Of a stretch of 64,000 nt of DNA, positions 28,113 to 38,121 are shown one piece after another. The DNA is from CAVUBL01 sp963837945. Lineage in GTDB: Bacteria; Acidobacteriota; Thermoanaerobaculia; Multivoradales; DATKCC01. The stretch is from NCBI GenBank assembly GCA_963837945.1, contig CAWIQD010000003.1, forward strand, positions 310,001 through 374,000. The letters are read 5' to 3'. The notes beneath the pieces were generated by a model. The model ran no database searches. It had not been told where the DNA came from and saw only the letters and a program-made list of their open reading frames with translations. The stretch's first letter is position 1; the number at the start of each line of letters is the position of its first letter. Position numbers and translations under genes: made by a program.

Positions 28113-28147
28113 GTTCCCCTTCCCTCCCCACGGGGGGGAAGGGGACG
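28113..28147 (-). terminator. hairpin after hppA
   Basis: An interrupted inverted repeat of about 13 bp (CCCCTTCCCTCCCC against GGGGGGGAAGGGG, one bulged base) lies ~50 nt downstream of the hppA stop and upstream of the rpsF promoter. A smaller CCCCCG/CGGGGG repeat follows it. There is no U-tract. It probably ends the spoVG-to-hppA transcript. Confidence 0.5.
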
Positions 28148-28194
28148 CCCCCGCCCGGCCGTGCGGGGGTCGGGAGGGGGCTTGGAGAGGCAGC

Positions 28195-30276
<2,082 letters not shown>

Positions 30277-30280
30277 GGTT

Positions 30281-30901
30281 CTAGCTCCCCATCGGTTGAG
30301 AGTTGGTGTTGTATCGGTTCATCGCCGCCTCGACGCCTTCGTCCAGCCAGGTCTCGCAGGCGTCCGTGGCGCGTTCGATCATCTCCTCGACCGCCGCCTC
30401 CTCGTGGCGCCGGAAGTTCGAGAGGACGTAGTCCACCAAGGCGTCGCCTTCCGGAGCCCCGCCGTCGCCCGCGCAGCCCAGTCGCAACCGGGCGACCTTC
30501 TGCGTGCGCAGGCTCTCGACCACCGACTCCATGCCCCGGTGACCGCCGGGGCTGCCGCCGGGACGGAGCCGGATGCGGCCCAGGGGCAGGTGCACCTCGT
30601 CGTAGACCACCAGGAGGTCCTCCGGGTCGAGCCGCCCCTTCTCCGCCAGGCAGCGTAGGGCGTTGCCGCTGCGGTTCATGTAGGTCTGCGGCAGGACCAG
30701 GAGCAGGCCGCCCGCCTCGCCGGTCAGGGCGTTGCACTCCAGGCGGCCGATCCGGACGCCGCGCCGGCGCGCGAGCTGTTCCACCACCCGGAAACCCAGG
30801 TTGTGGCGGCTGTCGCGGTAGCGCTCGCCCGGGTTGCCCAGGCCCGCGACCACACGGCGGCCGCGGCCGGTCGGCTCCCGGTCCTGTCGGTCTCCAGGCA
30901 T
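30281..30901 (-). CDS. pth: peptidyl-tRNA hydrolase
   Basis: A 206-residue esterase that recycles peptidyl-tRNA released from stalled ribosomes. VVAGLGNPGERYRDSRHNLGF carries the catalytic His; QTYMNRSGNAL, VVYDEVHLPLGRIRLRPGGS and GGHRGMESV are conserved family blocks holding the catalytic Asp and Asn. The N-terminus has ~15 extra polar residues and the C-terminus a short extension. It follows rplY by 54 nt; rplY-pth adjacency is almost universal. Confidence 0.97.
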   Translation of the reverse strand: MPGDRQDREPTGRGRRVVAGLGNPGERYRDSRHNLGFRVVEQLARRRGVRIGRLECNALTGEAGGLLLVLPQTYMNRSGNALRCLAEKGRLDPEDLLVVYDEVHLPLGRIRLRPGGSPGGHRGMESVVESLRTQKVARLRLGCAGDGGAPEGDALVDYVLSNFRRHEEAAVEEMIERATDACETWLDEGVEAAMNRYNTNSQPMGS

Positions 30902-30955
30902 CGATGAGAACCCTTCTCGCGGACGCCGGCCAGGCGGCGAAAGGCGCGGCGGGCG

Positions 30956-31636
30956 CTAGCCCTCCTCCTCGCCCTCCTCGCCCTCTGCTTCGCGGCCCCG
31001 GCGGATGACCTCCGGCTCTTCCGGGCCCGCCTCCAGGAGCTCCGCGCCCTCTTCCGTCGGCTCCTCGATCCGCACCGCGTAGGCCACCGAGACGATCACC
31101 CGGTCGGGCTCCTCGAGCAGGGTGACGCCCGCGGGCAGGGACAGCGCCCCGGCCTCCAGGTGGTCGCCGATGGCGAGCTTCGTGACGTCGACCTGGATCA
31201 TCTCGGGGATGTCTCCGGGCAGGCACTCGACCTCGACCTCGCGGGTCACCAGGTCGAGGACTCCTGCCTGGTCCTTGACGCCCCGGGCCTCGCCGACGGG
31301 CCGCACCGGCACGTTGACGCGGATCATCTCGTCCATCAGGACGCGCTGGAAATCGATGTGGAGGACCTCGCGGCTGACCGGATCCACCTGCAGCTCGCGG
31401 ATCCGGGCGTGGCGCTGCTGGTCGCTCTCCACCCTCTTGAGCAGGAAGATCGTGTTCTCCCCCGCGCCGTGGCGGAAGACCTCTTGGATCGTGGTGCGCT
31501 CGACCGTGATCGGAATCGTGTCCCGGCCGGCGCCGTAGAGCACCGCGGGGATGTGGTCGGCGGCGCGCAGGCGGCGGTTGGAGTTCTTGCCCGTCGCCTC
31601 GCGAGTGCGGACTTCGATGTGGAACTGTTCGCTCAT
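30956..31636 (-). CDS. rplY: 50S ribosomal protein L25/TL5/Ctc
   Basis: A 226-residue protein of the long (CTC) type. The N-terminal 5S-rRNA-binding domain has REATGKNSNRRLRAADHIPAVLYGAG and RELQVDPVSREVLHIDFQRV (residues ~10-100). The C-terminal TL5 beta domain follows (~100-190), with VPVRPVGEARGVK and VTREVEVECLPGDIPE. An acidic tail ends EEGEEEG. It sits between prs and pth, as in Proteobacteria and Firmicutes. Downstream of prs by 20 nt. Confidence 0.96.
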   Translation of the reverse strand: MSEQFHIEVRTREATGKNSNRRLRAADHIPAVLYGAGRDTIPITVERTTIQEVFRHGAGENTIFLLKRVESDQQRHARIRELQVDPVSREVLHIDFQRVLMDEMIRVNVPVRPVGEARGVKDQAGVLDLVTREVEVECLPGDIPEMIQVDVTKLAIGDHLEAGALSLPAGVTLLEEPDRVIVSVAYAVRIEEPTEEGAELLEAGPEEPEVIRRGREAEGEEGEEEG

Positions 31637-31656
31637 GGCTCTCTCTCTGACGGTGG

Positions 31657-32598
31657 CTACACGAACAACGAGCTCACCGAGCTGTCCTCGTGGATGCGTC
31701 GCACCGCCTCGCCCAGGAGCGAGGCGACCGACAGGGATCTCAGCTTCTCCAGGCTCTCGAGCTTCTCCTGGATCGGCGTGGTGTTGGTGATCAGGACCTG
31801 CGTGACCGGCGACTCGCGGAGGCGCTCGAGCGCCGGGCCGGAGAGGACTCCGTGGACCCCGACGGCCCTCACCTCCGTGGCTCCCTGGCGCAGCAGGGCG
31901 TCGACCGTCTTGGTCAGCGTGCCGGCGGTGTCGATGATGTCGTCGATGATCAGCGCGTTCTGGCCTCCGACGTCGCCGATCACGTTCATCACCTCGGCCT
32001 CGTTCGGGCCGGTGCGGCGCTTGTCGACGATCGCCAGCCCGACGTCGAGCCGCTTGGCGATGGCCCGCGCGCGCTCCACCCCGCCGGCGTCGGGGGAGAC
32101 GATGGTCAGGTTCGGGATCGCCAGCTCGCGCACGGCGTCGAGGAGCACGGGAGCGGCGAAGAGGTGGTCGACCGGAATGTCGAAGAAGCCCTGGATCTGC
32201 GCCGCGTGGAGGTCCATCGTGAGGACCCGGTCGGCGCCCGCCTTCGAGATCAGGTCCGCCACCAGCTTGGAGGTGATCGGTACCCGCGGGCGGTCCTTCT
32301 TGTCCTGGCGGGCGTAGCCGAAGTAGGGCAGCACCGCGGTCACGCGCGCCGCCGAGGACCGCTTGAACGCGTCGAGCATGATCAGCAGCTCGATCAGGTT
32401 CTCGTTGGTCGGCGCGCAGGTCGGCTGGACCACGAACACGTCCGACCCCCGGACGTTCTCCTCGATCTGGCAGAAGATCTCGCCGTCGGAGAAGTTGTAC
32501 GTCGTCACCCTGCCGCACGCCAGGTTCAGGTAGGCGCACATCTCGTCGGTCAAGGCCGGATGCGCCCGCCCCCCAAAGACTTTCAGCTCTCCGTACAC
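31657..32598 (-). CDS. prs: ribose-phosphate pyrophosphokinase
   Basis: A 313-residue enzyme making PRPP from ribose 5-phosphate and ATP for nucleotide, His and Trp synthesis. It has SDGEIFCQIEENVRGSDVFVVQ, YFGYARQDKKDRPR (the flexible loop), VLTMDLHAAQIQGFFDIPVDHL (pyrophosphate/Mg binding) and ALIIDDIIDTAGTLTK (the PRPP-binding loop). Normal length. GTG start at 32598. It follows tRNA-Gln by ~140 nt and precedes rplY, giving the spoVG-tRNA-prs-rplY-pth order. Confidence 0.97.
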   Translation of the reverse strand: MYGELKVFGGRAHPALTDEMCAYLNLACGRVTTYNFSDGEIFCQIEENVRGSDVFVVQPTCAPTNENLIELLIMLDAFKRSSAARVTAVLPYFGYARQDKKDRPRVPITSKLVADLISKAGADRVLTMDLHAAQIQGFFDIPVDHLFAAPVLLDAVRELAIPNLTIVSPDAGGVERARAIAKRLDVGLAIVDKRRTGPNEAEVMNVIGDVGGQNALIIDDIIDTAGTLTKTVDALLRQGATEVRAVGVHGVLSGPALERLRESPVTQVLITNTTPIQEKLESLEKLRSLSVASLLGEAVRRIHEDSSVSSLFV

Positions 32599-32737
32599 AC
32601 GTGACCTCGCACCAGGAGACCGCGCCGGGGCCTCGTGTCCCGACGCCGTCTCCGCGGTCGTCTCGCGTCCGCCGCCGGCCGGCCCTCTCGGGCCCCGGCC
32701 GCAGATCGCCTGTCAGCATCTCTTCCCACCGGCATAC

Positions 32738-32812
32738 TGGTTGGGGCGGTAGGATTCGAACCTACGAATGCGGGATCCAAAGTCCCGTGCCTTGCCACTT
32801 GGCGACGCCCCA
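32738..32812 (-). tRNA. tRNA-Gln (anticodon UUG), CCA encoded
   Basis: The cloverleaf folds well: acceptor UGGGGCG/CGCCCCA with U1-A72 as usual in tRNA-Gln; D-arm around GCCAAGUGGCAAGGC; anticodon arm GGGA-CUUUGGA-UCCC with anticodon UUG; T-arm GUAGG-UUCGAAU-CCUAC. Discriminator A, then CCA in the DNA. It lies between spoVG and prs on the same strand. In several Proteobacteria a glutamine tRNA also sits just upstream of prs. Confidence 0.95.
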
Positions 32813-32864
32813 GCGTCTCGAGCGCGGCGAGCCCCCCGAGGCCCACCGAGACCCCGGACCGCGG

Positions 32865-33365
32865 CTAGCTCACCGACCAGAAGGAGTCGCGCAAGTGGAG
32901 CTCCTGGACCTCCTCCAGGCTCTTCTCCTGCTCCGCCTCCCCACCACCGGGGGCCGGTGTCGCCTCGCCCTCCGGGGTCGTCGCCACCGGCCTTGCGGCC
33001 TGCTCGACCGGGACCGCCGGCGCGCCGCTCGCGGCGAGCGGGCCGGCCGCGGCGGCGGTCGCCTCCTCCACCCTGAGCTGCCGCCGGGCCACGTCCGGCT
33101 CCTCTCCTCGCTCCCGCAGCGCCACCTCGTACTCGTCGAGCACCCGCTCCTCGATCATCAGGCGGGTCTCGTTGTTGAGCGGGTGGGCCACGTCCTTGAA
33201 CTCACCGTTCTTCTTCTTGCGGCTCGGCATGCTGATGAACAGGCCGTCCTTGCCGCGGATCACCTTGATGTCGTTGACCATGAAGCAGCCGTCGAGCACC
33301 ACCGAGACGAACGCCTTGAGCTTCTCCTCGCTGACCGGGAAGACCTTGACCTCGGTGATTTTCAT
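32865..33365 (-). CDS. spoVG: SpoVG-family regulator with a long C-terminal extension
   Basis: A 166-residue protein. Residues 1-88 are a complete SpoVG domain: MKITEVKVFPV, LKAFVSVVLDGCFMVNDIKVI, GLFISMPSRKKKNGEFKDVAHPLN. SpoVG binds nucleic acids and affects septation and virulence genes in Gram-positives; its role in diderms is less clear. The remaining ~78 residues are an Ala/Pro/Glu-rich tail absent from Bacillus SpoVG. GAGGAGAGG lies before the ATG, and TATAAT (33421-33416) provides a promoter. First gene of the tRNA-prs-rplY-pth run. Confidence 0.95.
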   Translation of the reverse strand: MKITEVKVFPVSEEKLKAFVSVVLDGCFMVNDIKVIRGKDGLFISMPSRKKKNGEFKDVAHPLNNETRLMIEERVLDEYEVALRERGEEPDVARRQLRVEEATAAAAGPLAASGAPAVPVEQAARPVATTPEGEATPAPGGGEAEQEKSLEEVQELHLRDSFWSVS

Positions 33366-33415
33366 CGTCCGCCTCTCCTCGATCCAGGTTCGACTCGGAG
33401 CCCGACGGTCGGCGC

Positions 33416-33421
33416 ATTATA
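33416..33421 (-). promoter_or_regulatory. -10 box of the spoVG-prs operon with a dyad upstream
   Basis: A perfect TATAAT directly preceded by TG. No strong -35 is present; instead GGTCGG and CCGACC form a short inverted repeat between the expected -35 and -10 positions (33422-33440), a possible operator or activator site. Confidence 0.5.
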
Positions 33422-33463
33422 CAGGTCGGCCCGCCCGACCGCTCGACGCGCCGGAGACTCATG

Positions 33464-34216
33464 CTAGAGGTCGCCAGGGGGGCTGTCAATCGCTTCCGCC
33501 GCCGTCCCGCAGACGCCCGGCTCGAAGCCCGCGGGCATCTCCGGGGAAGGGAGAGGCCGGGCGAGCGGCTCGCTGCCCAGCTCCCGCCAGCTCGCCTGCG
33601 CGCCCCGCTCACGCTCGGAGAGAACCGCCTGACCTCCGTCCGAGCGCCACCAGAGGCTCGGCTCGCCCTGCTGCCAGAGCGTCCAGCTCCGCACCTCGCC
33701 CCGCTCGCCGACCTCGGCGGTCCAGCGCCGGCCCGTGGCGTCCCGGAACTCGAGGCCTCCGCCCGCCGCCGGCTCCGGGCGGCCCCGGGCGGGCGCGGCG
33801 GGCAGCCGTCCCAGCAGCACCGCCGGCAGGGCCTCGAAGGGGAGGGGGTGGACCGGCAGGCCCTCGATCTCGACGCCGGCCTCGAGCGGGCAGGCGAGGC
33901 CCTCGCGATGGTCGAGGAGGAGCCCTCCCGTGGGCGCGGCATCGAGGGTGAAGAGGGAGCGCCCGAGGCGGTCGGCGATCACCAGCCGGTAGCGCTCCGG
34001 GCTCGCGAGCCGCAGGATCAGGCGGAGGGTGCCCTCGCCCTCCGGGCCCTGGTAGTGGAGGCGGAAGAGGCGCTGGGTGCCGTAGGCGGCCGGCGGCACC
34101 AGCCAGGGTGCCACCCCTCCCGCGGGGACCGCGACCGGCGGCCGGACGCCGGAGCATCCCAGGGCCAGGGCGCCGGCGACCAGCACGGCGAGCGCGAAGG
34201 TGCGGCCGGCGACCAC
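33464..34216 (-). CDS. outer-membrane-type lipoprotein, possibly LolB/DUF4292-like
   Basis: A 250-residue protein with a lipoprotein signal: basic start, hydrophobic run, and lipobox L-A-L-G-C with Cys21. The mature part is beta-rich by pattern (FRLHYQGPEGEGTLRLILRL, YRLVIADRLGRSLFTLDA, GGLLLDH), resembling the LolB/DUF4292 half-barrel that carries lipoproteins to the outer membrane. The place upstream of the prs-rplY-pth region also fits LolB, since lolB-ispE-tRNA-prs is common in Proteobacteria; ispE is absent here. The family assignment is an inference from weak similarity plus context. Confidence 0.6.
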   Translation of the reverse strand: MVAGRTFALAVLVAGALALGCSGVRPPVAVPAGGVAPWLVPPAAYGTQRLFRLHYQGPEGEGTLRLILRLASPERYRLVIADRLGRSLFTLDAAPTGGLLLDHREGLACPLEAGVEIEGLPVHPLPFEALPAVLLGRLPAAPARGRPEPAAGGGLEFRDATGRRWTAEVGERGEVRSWTLWQQGEPSLWWRSDGGQAVLSERERGAQASWRELGSEPLARPLPSPEMPAGFEPGVCGTAAEAIDSPPGDL

Positions 34217-34222
34217 CGGCGT

Positions 34223-36265
34223 CTACGGATGGGGCTCGAGCTCGGGCTTGTCCCGGGCCGCGTGGTCGAGCTCGCTCAGCTTGCGCTCCACCGTCGCCGG
34301 GTCGTCGGCCTCGAGCTCCATGGCCCGCCGGTAGGCGCGCCGCGCCTCGTCGGCCCGGCCGAGCGCGGCATAGGTGTCGCCCAGGTGCTCGTAGACCGTC
34401 GGGTCGCGCACCAGGCGGGTGGCCCGCTCGAGGGTCTCGGCCGCCTTGTCGAGCTGGCCGAGCTGGAAGTACCCCCAACCCAGAGAATCGATGTAGGCCC
34501 CGTTGTCCGGGTCGAGGGCCACCGCCCGCCGGACCATGTCGATCGCGCGGTCGAGGTTCTGGCCCTTCTCGATCCACATGTAGCCGAGGTAGTTGAGAGC
34601 CGGGTGGAAGTCCGGCTGGTCGGCGATCAGGGCCGAGAAGGTCGCCACCGCCTGGTCGCGGTGGTCGGCTCGCTCCTGCGCGGTGCCCAGGAGGAATCGG
34701 GCCTCGGTCGAGTCGGGGTGGACCGCGAGGAACCGTTCGAGCGGCGCCAGGCTCTGCTCGTAGCGCTCGGCCCGCTCGAGTCCCTGGACGCTCTCGAGAA
34801 AGGCGTCGGGGGCCTCCTTCGGGTCGAGGCCGTCGAGCACCGCGACCGCCTCGGGCACGTGCCCGGTCCGCGCGAGGACCTCGGCGCGCTTGCCCACGAC
34901 CGCCGGATCGTCGTCCTGGGCCTGCCAGGCGTTGAGCCGCTCGAGCGCCTCGTCCCCCCGGCGCAGCTCGACCAGGGCGTCGGCGTAGAGAAGCATCGCC
35001 TCGCGGCCCTCCTCGCCGGGCTGTGCTTCGGCGAGGAGCGGGGCGAGCGTCGTCTCGACGTCGCTCCAGCGCTCGAGGCTGGCATAGAGGCGGGCGAGCG
35101 CCAGGCGCACCTGGCGCGCCTCGTCGGCGGGCCCCTCCTTCTCCAATCGCTGCACGGTCGAGGTCAGGGTCTTCACCGCCTCGGCCTCGCGCTGCTGACG
35201 GACCAGGAGCTGGCTCACGGTGATCGCCAGGTCGGCGTCTCCGGGGCCCCCTCCGAGAAGCGGCTCGAGCGTCTCGAGCGCCTCCTCGTTGCGCGCCTGG
35301 GCGCTCAGCACCAGGCCGCGGAGAAGGCTCACGTAGCGACTGTCCGGGACCGTCTTCGTCAGGCCGTCGAGCTCCCGCAGGGCGCCGTCGAGGTCGCCCG
35401 ACAGATAGAGCTCGGTCGCCAGGCGGGTCCGGGCGTCGACGCTCTCCAGCGGTTCCGGCGCCTCGCGCAGGACCTGGGCCGCCTCCTTGTGGTCGCCTCG
35501 GTCGGCGAGGATCTCGGCGAGGGCGAGCCGCGCGGCCTCGGAGTCGGGCTCGGTGGTGAGCACCTCGCGCAAGGCGCCCGCCGCCTTGTCCATCTGGTTC
35601 GATTGCATCAGGGACTCGGCGAGCAGGCGGTAGACCGGCCGATACCCCGGCGTCTCGGCGACGATCTCCTCGAAGACCTCGGCCGCCGCCTTGGGCTCTC
35701 CGCGGCGCAGGTAGATCTGGCCGAGCGAGAGCAGGGAGCGCACGTCCCCCGGGTCCGCGGTGCGCAGGGTCTCGAACGCCGCGACCGCCGCCGCCATCGG
35801 CCCGGGGTCGTCCGGCACTTCGCCGCCCAGCGCCAGGTTGGCGGTGGCGACGGCGCGCAGGGCGTCGACGTTCCCGGGCAGGGCGCGCTGCGCCATCGCG
35901 GCCTGCTCGACGGCCTCTTTCAGGCGCTCGAGGCGGGCCTCGTGAGTGCGGCCGAAGCGTCCCAGCCGGGCCAGGAACTCGGCGTACTCGATGCGCACGT
36001 AGGCGGCGCCCGGATCGAGCTGGAGGGCGCTCTCGAAGGCGCTCTCGGCGGCGCGGTAGTCCCCTTCGTCGACCAGCATCTTGGCGATCGAGAACTGGTA
36101 GGCCGCCTCCGCGGCAGAGCCCGGAGCCGCGGCCTGCGGCGCCTGGGCCTCGGGCGAGGCGGCCGGCGCCTGGGAGCCGGCGGCCGGCGCCACGGCGACC
36201 AGGGTGGCGAGCACCGCCAGCAGGCCGAGCAGCGGGGATCGCGGAGAGGAGACGGACGCCTTCAT
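34223..36265 (-). CDS. secreted or membrane-anchored tetratricopeptide repeat protein
   Basis: A 680-residue protein with an N-terminal hydrophobic signal (about residues 12-30) and then roughly sixteen TPR-like 34-residue helical repeats. Examples are AYQFSIAKMLVDEGDYRAAESAFESALQLDPG, whose W/Y-G-A pattern recurs, and a C-terminal block around DNGAYIDSLGWGYFQLGQLDKAAETLERA. The last repeat type (NYLGYMWIEKGQNLDRAI) is typical of periplasmic TPR proteins found next to lolB/ispE. It probably scaffolds an envelope complex. It ends 6 nt before the lipoprotein gene, so the two are co-transcribed. Promoter TTGTAA-17-TATCGT ends 6 nt before the ATG. Confidence 0.85.
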   Translation of the reverse strand: MKASVSSPRSPLLGLLAVLATLVAVAPAAGSQAPAASPEAQAPQAAAPGSAAEAAYQFSIAKMLVDEGDYRAAESAFESALQLDPGAAYVRIEYAEFLARLGRFGRTHEARLERLKEAVEQAAMAQRALPGNVDALRAVATANLALGGEVPDDPGPMAAAVAAFETLRTADPGDVRSLLSLGQIYLRRGEPKAAAEVFEEIVAETPGYRPVYRLLAESLMQSNQMDKAAGALREVLTTEPDSEAARLALAEILADRGDHKEAAQVLREAPEPLESVDARTRLATELYLSGDLDGALRELDGLTKTVPDSRYVSLLRGLVLSAQARNEEALETLEPLLGGGPGDADLAITVSQLLVRQQREAEAVKTLTSTVQRLEKEGPADEARQVRLALARLYASLERWSDVETTLAPLLAEAQPGEEGREAMLLYADALVELRRGDEALERLNAWQAQDDDPAVVGKRAEVLARTGHVPEAVAVLDGLDPKEAPDAFLESVQGLERAERYEQSLAPLERFLAVHPDSTEARFLLGTAQERADHRDQAVATFSALIADQPDFHPALNYLGYMWIEKGQNLDRAIDMVRRAVALDPDNGAYIDSLGWGYFQLGQLDKAAETLERATRLVRDPTVYEHLGDTYAALGRADEARRAYRRAMELEADDPATVERKLSELDHAARDKPELEPHP

Positions 36266-36271
36266 CGGCTC

Positions 36272-36300
36272 ACGATACCCGCTCCGATGGCGCTTTACAA
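36272..36300 (-). promoter_or_regulatory. promoter of the TPR-lipoprotein operon
   Basis: TTGTAA (36300-36295), 17 nt, TATCGT (36277-36272), ending 6 nt before the ATG (36265). This spacing gives a leaderless mRNA. The -35 box overlaps that of the divergent promoter at 36294-36322. Confidence 0.65.
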
Positions 36301-36322
36301 GCTCACGGGCCCTACCTATAAT
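36294..36322 (+). promoter_or_regulatory. promoter of the MshEN/GAF gene
   Basis: TTTACA (36294-36299), 17 nt, TATAAT (36317-36322), with a perfect -10 box. Predicted transcription start near 36329, giving a ~57-nt leader. Its -35 hexamer shares CTTTACAA with the opposite promoter. Confidence 0.75.
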
Positions 36323-36385
36323 GACCTGACGCCCGGTAACCCTCGGCGCAACAGAGATTTACGAGGACACTCCCCGAAACCCGAC

Positions 36386-37739
36386 ATGCCGAAGCTCGGA
36401 CAGCTCCTGGTTCAACACGGCTGGGCCTCGCCGCGGGACGTGGACCGCGCGCTCGCCACCCAACGCGCGGCCGGCGGCCGCCTGGGCACCTGTCTGCTGG
36501 AGAACAACGCGATCAGCGAGGACCTCTTGCTCAAGGCCCTGTCCGAGCAGCACCGGATCAGCGCGGTGGGGGTAGAGGACCTGCGCGACGTGCCCGCGGA
36601 GGTGATCGGGGCGTTGCCCGCCAAGCTCGCGCTCCGCTGCCGGGCGGTCCCGTTCCGCTCGTTCGCCACCCAGGTCTACGTGGCGCTGCTCGATCCCCGC
36701 GACCTCAACTGCCAGGACGAGCTCGCCTTCGCGCTCGGCAAGCGGATTCAGCCGTTCATCGCCACCGAGGTCCGCCTCGCTCAGGCTCTCGATCGGTACT
36801 ACGGCGAGGAGTGTCCGTCGCGGCTCGCGACCCTGGCCGAACGACTCGACCGGGCACGCTACCTGTGGCGGCAGGAAGAGGTTCGCAGCGCCGCCTCGGG
36901 CGGCCCGGCCGGCGCCGGCACCCGCAGCCTCTGGGAGCACCCCGAAGCCGCGCTCTTCGCGGAGGAGGCCGCCGCCGTCCGCTCGACCTCGCCGCCCGCC
37001 GGCGCGGCCGCCGCCCCGCCGAGCGCGGCCACGACCGGCGCTCGGACGGCCGCGCCGCCCCCGGCCCAGGCGCCCCCGACGCCCTCCCGTCCGGCGCCGC
37101 TGCGCCGGCCGTCACGGCGCCGCGAGCTGCACCATCACCCTCAGCCCGGCGGAGCGCCGCGACCTCGCACAGCGGCATGCGGCGACGCCCGCCCAGTCCC
37201 CGGAGGACGACAACGACGACACCCGCCCGGTGCCGGTCGGAGCGCCGCCGCTGCCGATCTCGACCACCGCCGTCGAGGCCCGCCTGGCCGAAACCGAGGA
37301 CCCCGAGGACGTGGCCTACGCCCTGCTCTCCTTCCTGGGCCAGAGGTTCGAGCGGGTCGCCCTGTTCAAGGTGCTCCGCGACCGGGTCGTGGGCTGGCAC
37401 GGTGCCGGCGCGGGGGTCGACGAGGAGTGCCTGGCGGAGTTCTCCGCCGACTTCAGCCAGCCGTCGAGCTTCCTGAACCTGCGCCAGTCGGGCAGCTTCT
37501 ACCTCGGGCCGCTCCCGCCGATGGCGGTCCACAAGACCCTCTCCCGGTGTTGGGGCGGCACGCTTCCGAAGGAATGCCTGCTGCTGCCGGTGCGGATCCG
37601 GGGCCGGCTGGTCACCGTCGTCTTCCTGGACCGCGGCCAGGAGGGCCTGGGCAAGATCGATCTCGAGTCCCTGCTCCACCTCGCGCACGTTGCCGCCGAT
37701 GCCTACGAGCGTTGTATCTTGCGGAAGAAAAAGGACTAA
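36386..37739 (+). CDS. MshEN (GspE N-terminal) plus GAF-like protein, frameshifted in the linker
   Basis: Residues ~1-150 form the GspE/PilB N-terminal MshEN fold (MPKLGQLLVQHGWASPRDVDRAL, GRLGTCLLENNAISEDLLLKALSEQH, LAQALDRYYG), which binds c-di-GMP in relatives. A long Ala/Pro linker follows. From about 37140 another frame carries LSPAERRDLAQRH and then a ~150-residue GAF-like domain (DPEDVAYALLSFLGQRFERVALFKV … LLLPVRIRGRLVTVVFLDRG) ending KKKD. The two parts are one base out of register somewhere in 37040-37140, inside low-complexity sequence. There is no ATPase domain, so it is probably a regulator. ATG 36386 lacks a strong ribosome-binding site. Confidence 0.7.
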
Positions 37740-37745
37740 GCCGCG

Positions 37746-37774
37746 TTGACACCGGTCGAAACCGGTTCTACACT
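37746..37774 (+). promoter_or_regulatory. strong promoter of the HU-like gene with ACCGGT repeats
   Basis: TTGACA (37746-37751), 17 nt, TACACT (37769-37774). The spacer contains two palindromic ACCGGT hexamers separated by CGAA, a possible operator. Start of transcription near 37781, giving a short leader with TGGAGAG before the ATG. Confidence 0.75.
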
Positions 37775-37796
37775 GCCGCCGTTTTTTGGAGAGCGC

Positions 37797-38063
37797 ATGA
37801 TCAAAGCGGATATCGTGACCCGAGTCGCGGACATCTCCGAGGTCCCACGGGTGAAGGCGGCGGTGGCCGTCGACACCATCCTGGACGCGATGAAGAACGC
37901 CCTCTCGGAGGGCAAGCGGATCGGCTTCCGGGGCTTCGGCGTGTTCCAGGTCCGGGACCGCAAGAAGGGCGTCGGCCGGAACCCGAAGACCGGCGTCGAG
38001 GTCGCCATCGCGCCGGGCAAGACCGTGCGCTTCAAGCCGGGCAAGGAGCTCAAGAATCTCTAG
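37797..38063 (+). CDS. hup: HU/IHF-family DNA-binding protein
   Basis: An 88-residue DNABII protein. It starts MIKADIVTRVADISEVP with the usual dimer helices (VDTILDAMKNALSEGKRIGFRGFGVFQV), and the beta-arm contains GRNPKTGVEV and VRFKPGKELKNL. It is a second copy besides the ihfB-like gene at 1 kb and differs from it at most positions, so each may form homodimers or an IHF-like heterodimer. Strong own promoter. The C-terminus overlaps the possible start region of the downstream M50 gene. Confidence 0.95.
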   Translation: MIKADIVTRVADISEVPRVKAAVAVDTILDAMKNALSEGKRIGFRGFGVFQVRDRKKGVGRNPKTGVEVAIAPGKTVRFKPGKELKNL

Positions 38064-38121
38064 ACCGCGCTGGTTCCTGGCCGGCGCGCTGCTCGTCCTC
38101 ACCTTCCTGACCACGACGACC

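Noticed and set aside
33461..36290. Long plus-strand open frame opposite the TPR and lipoprotein genes
   Set aside because: Antisense shadow of the TPR coding sequence; only the part after 36386 is real.
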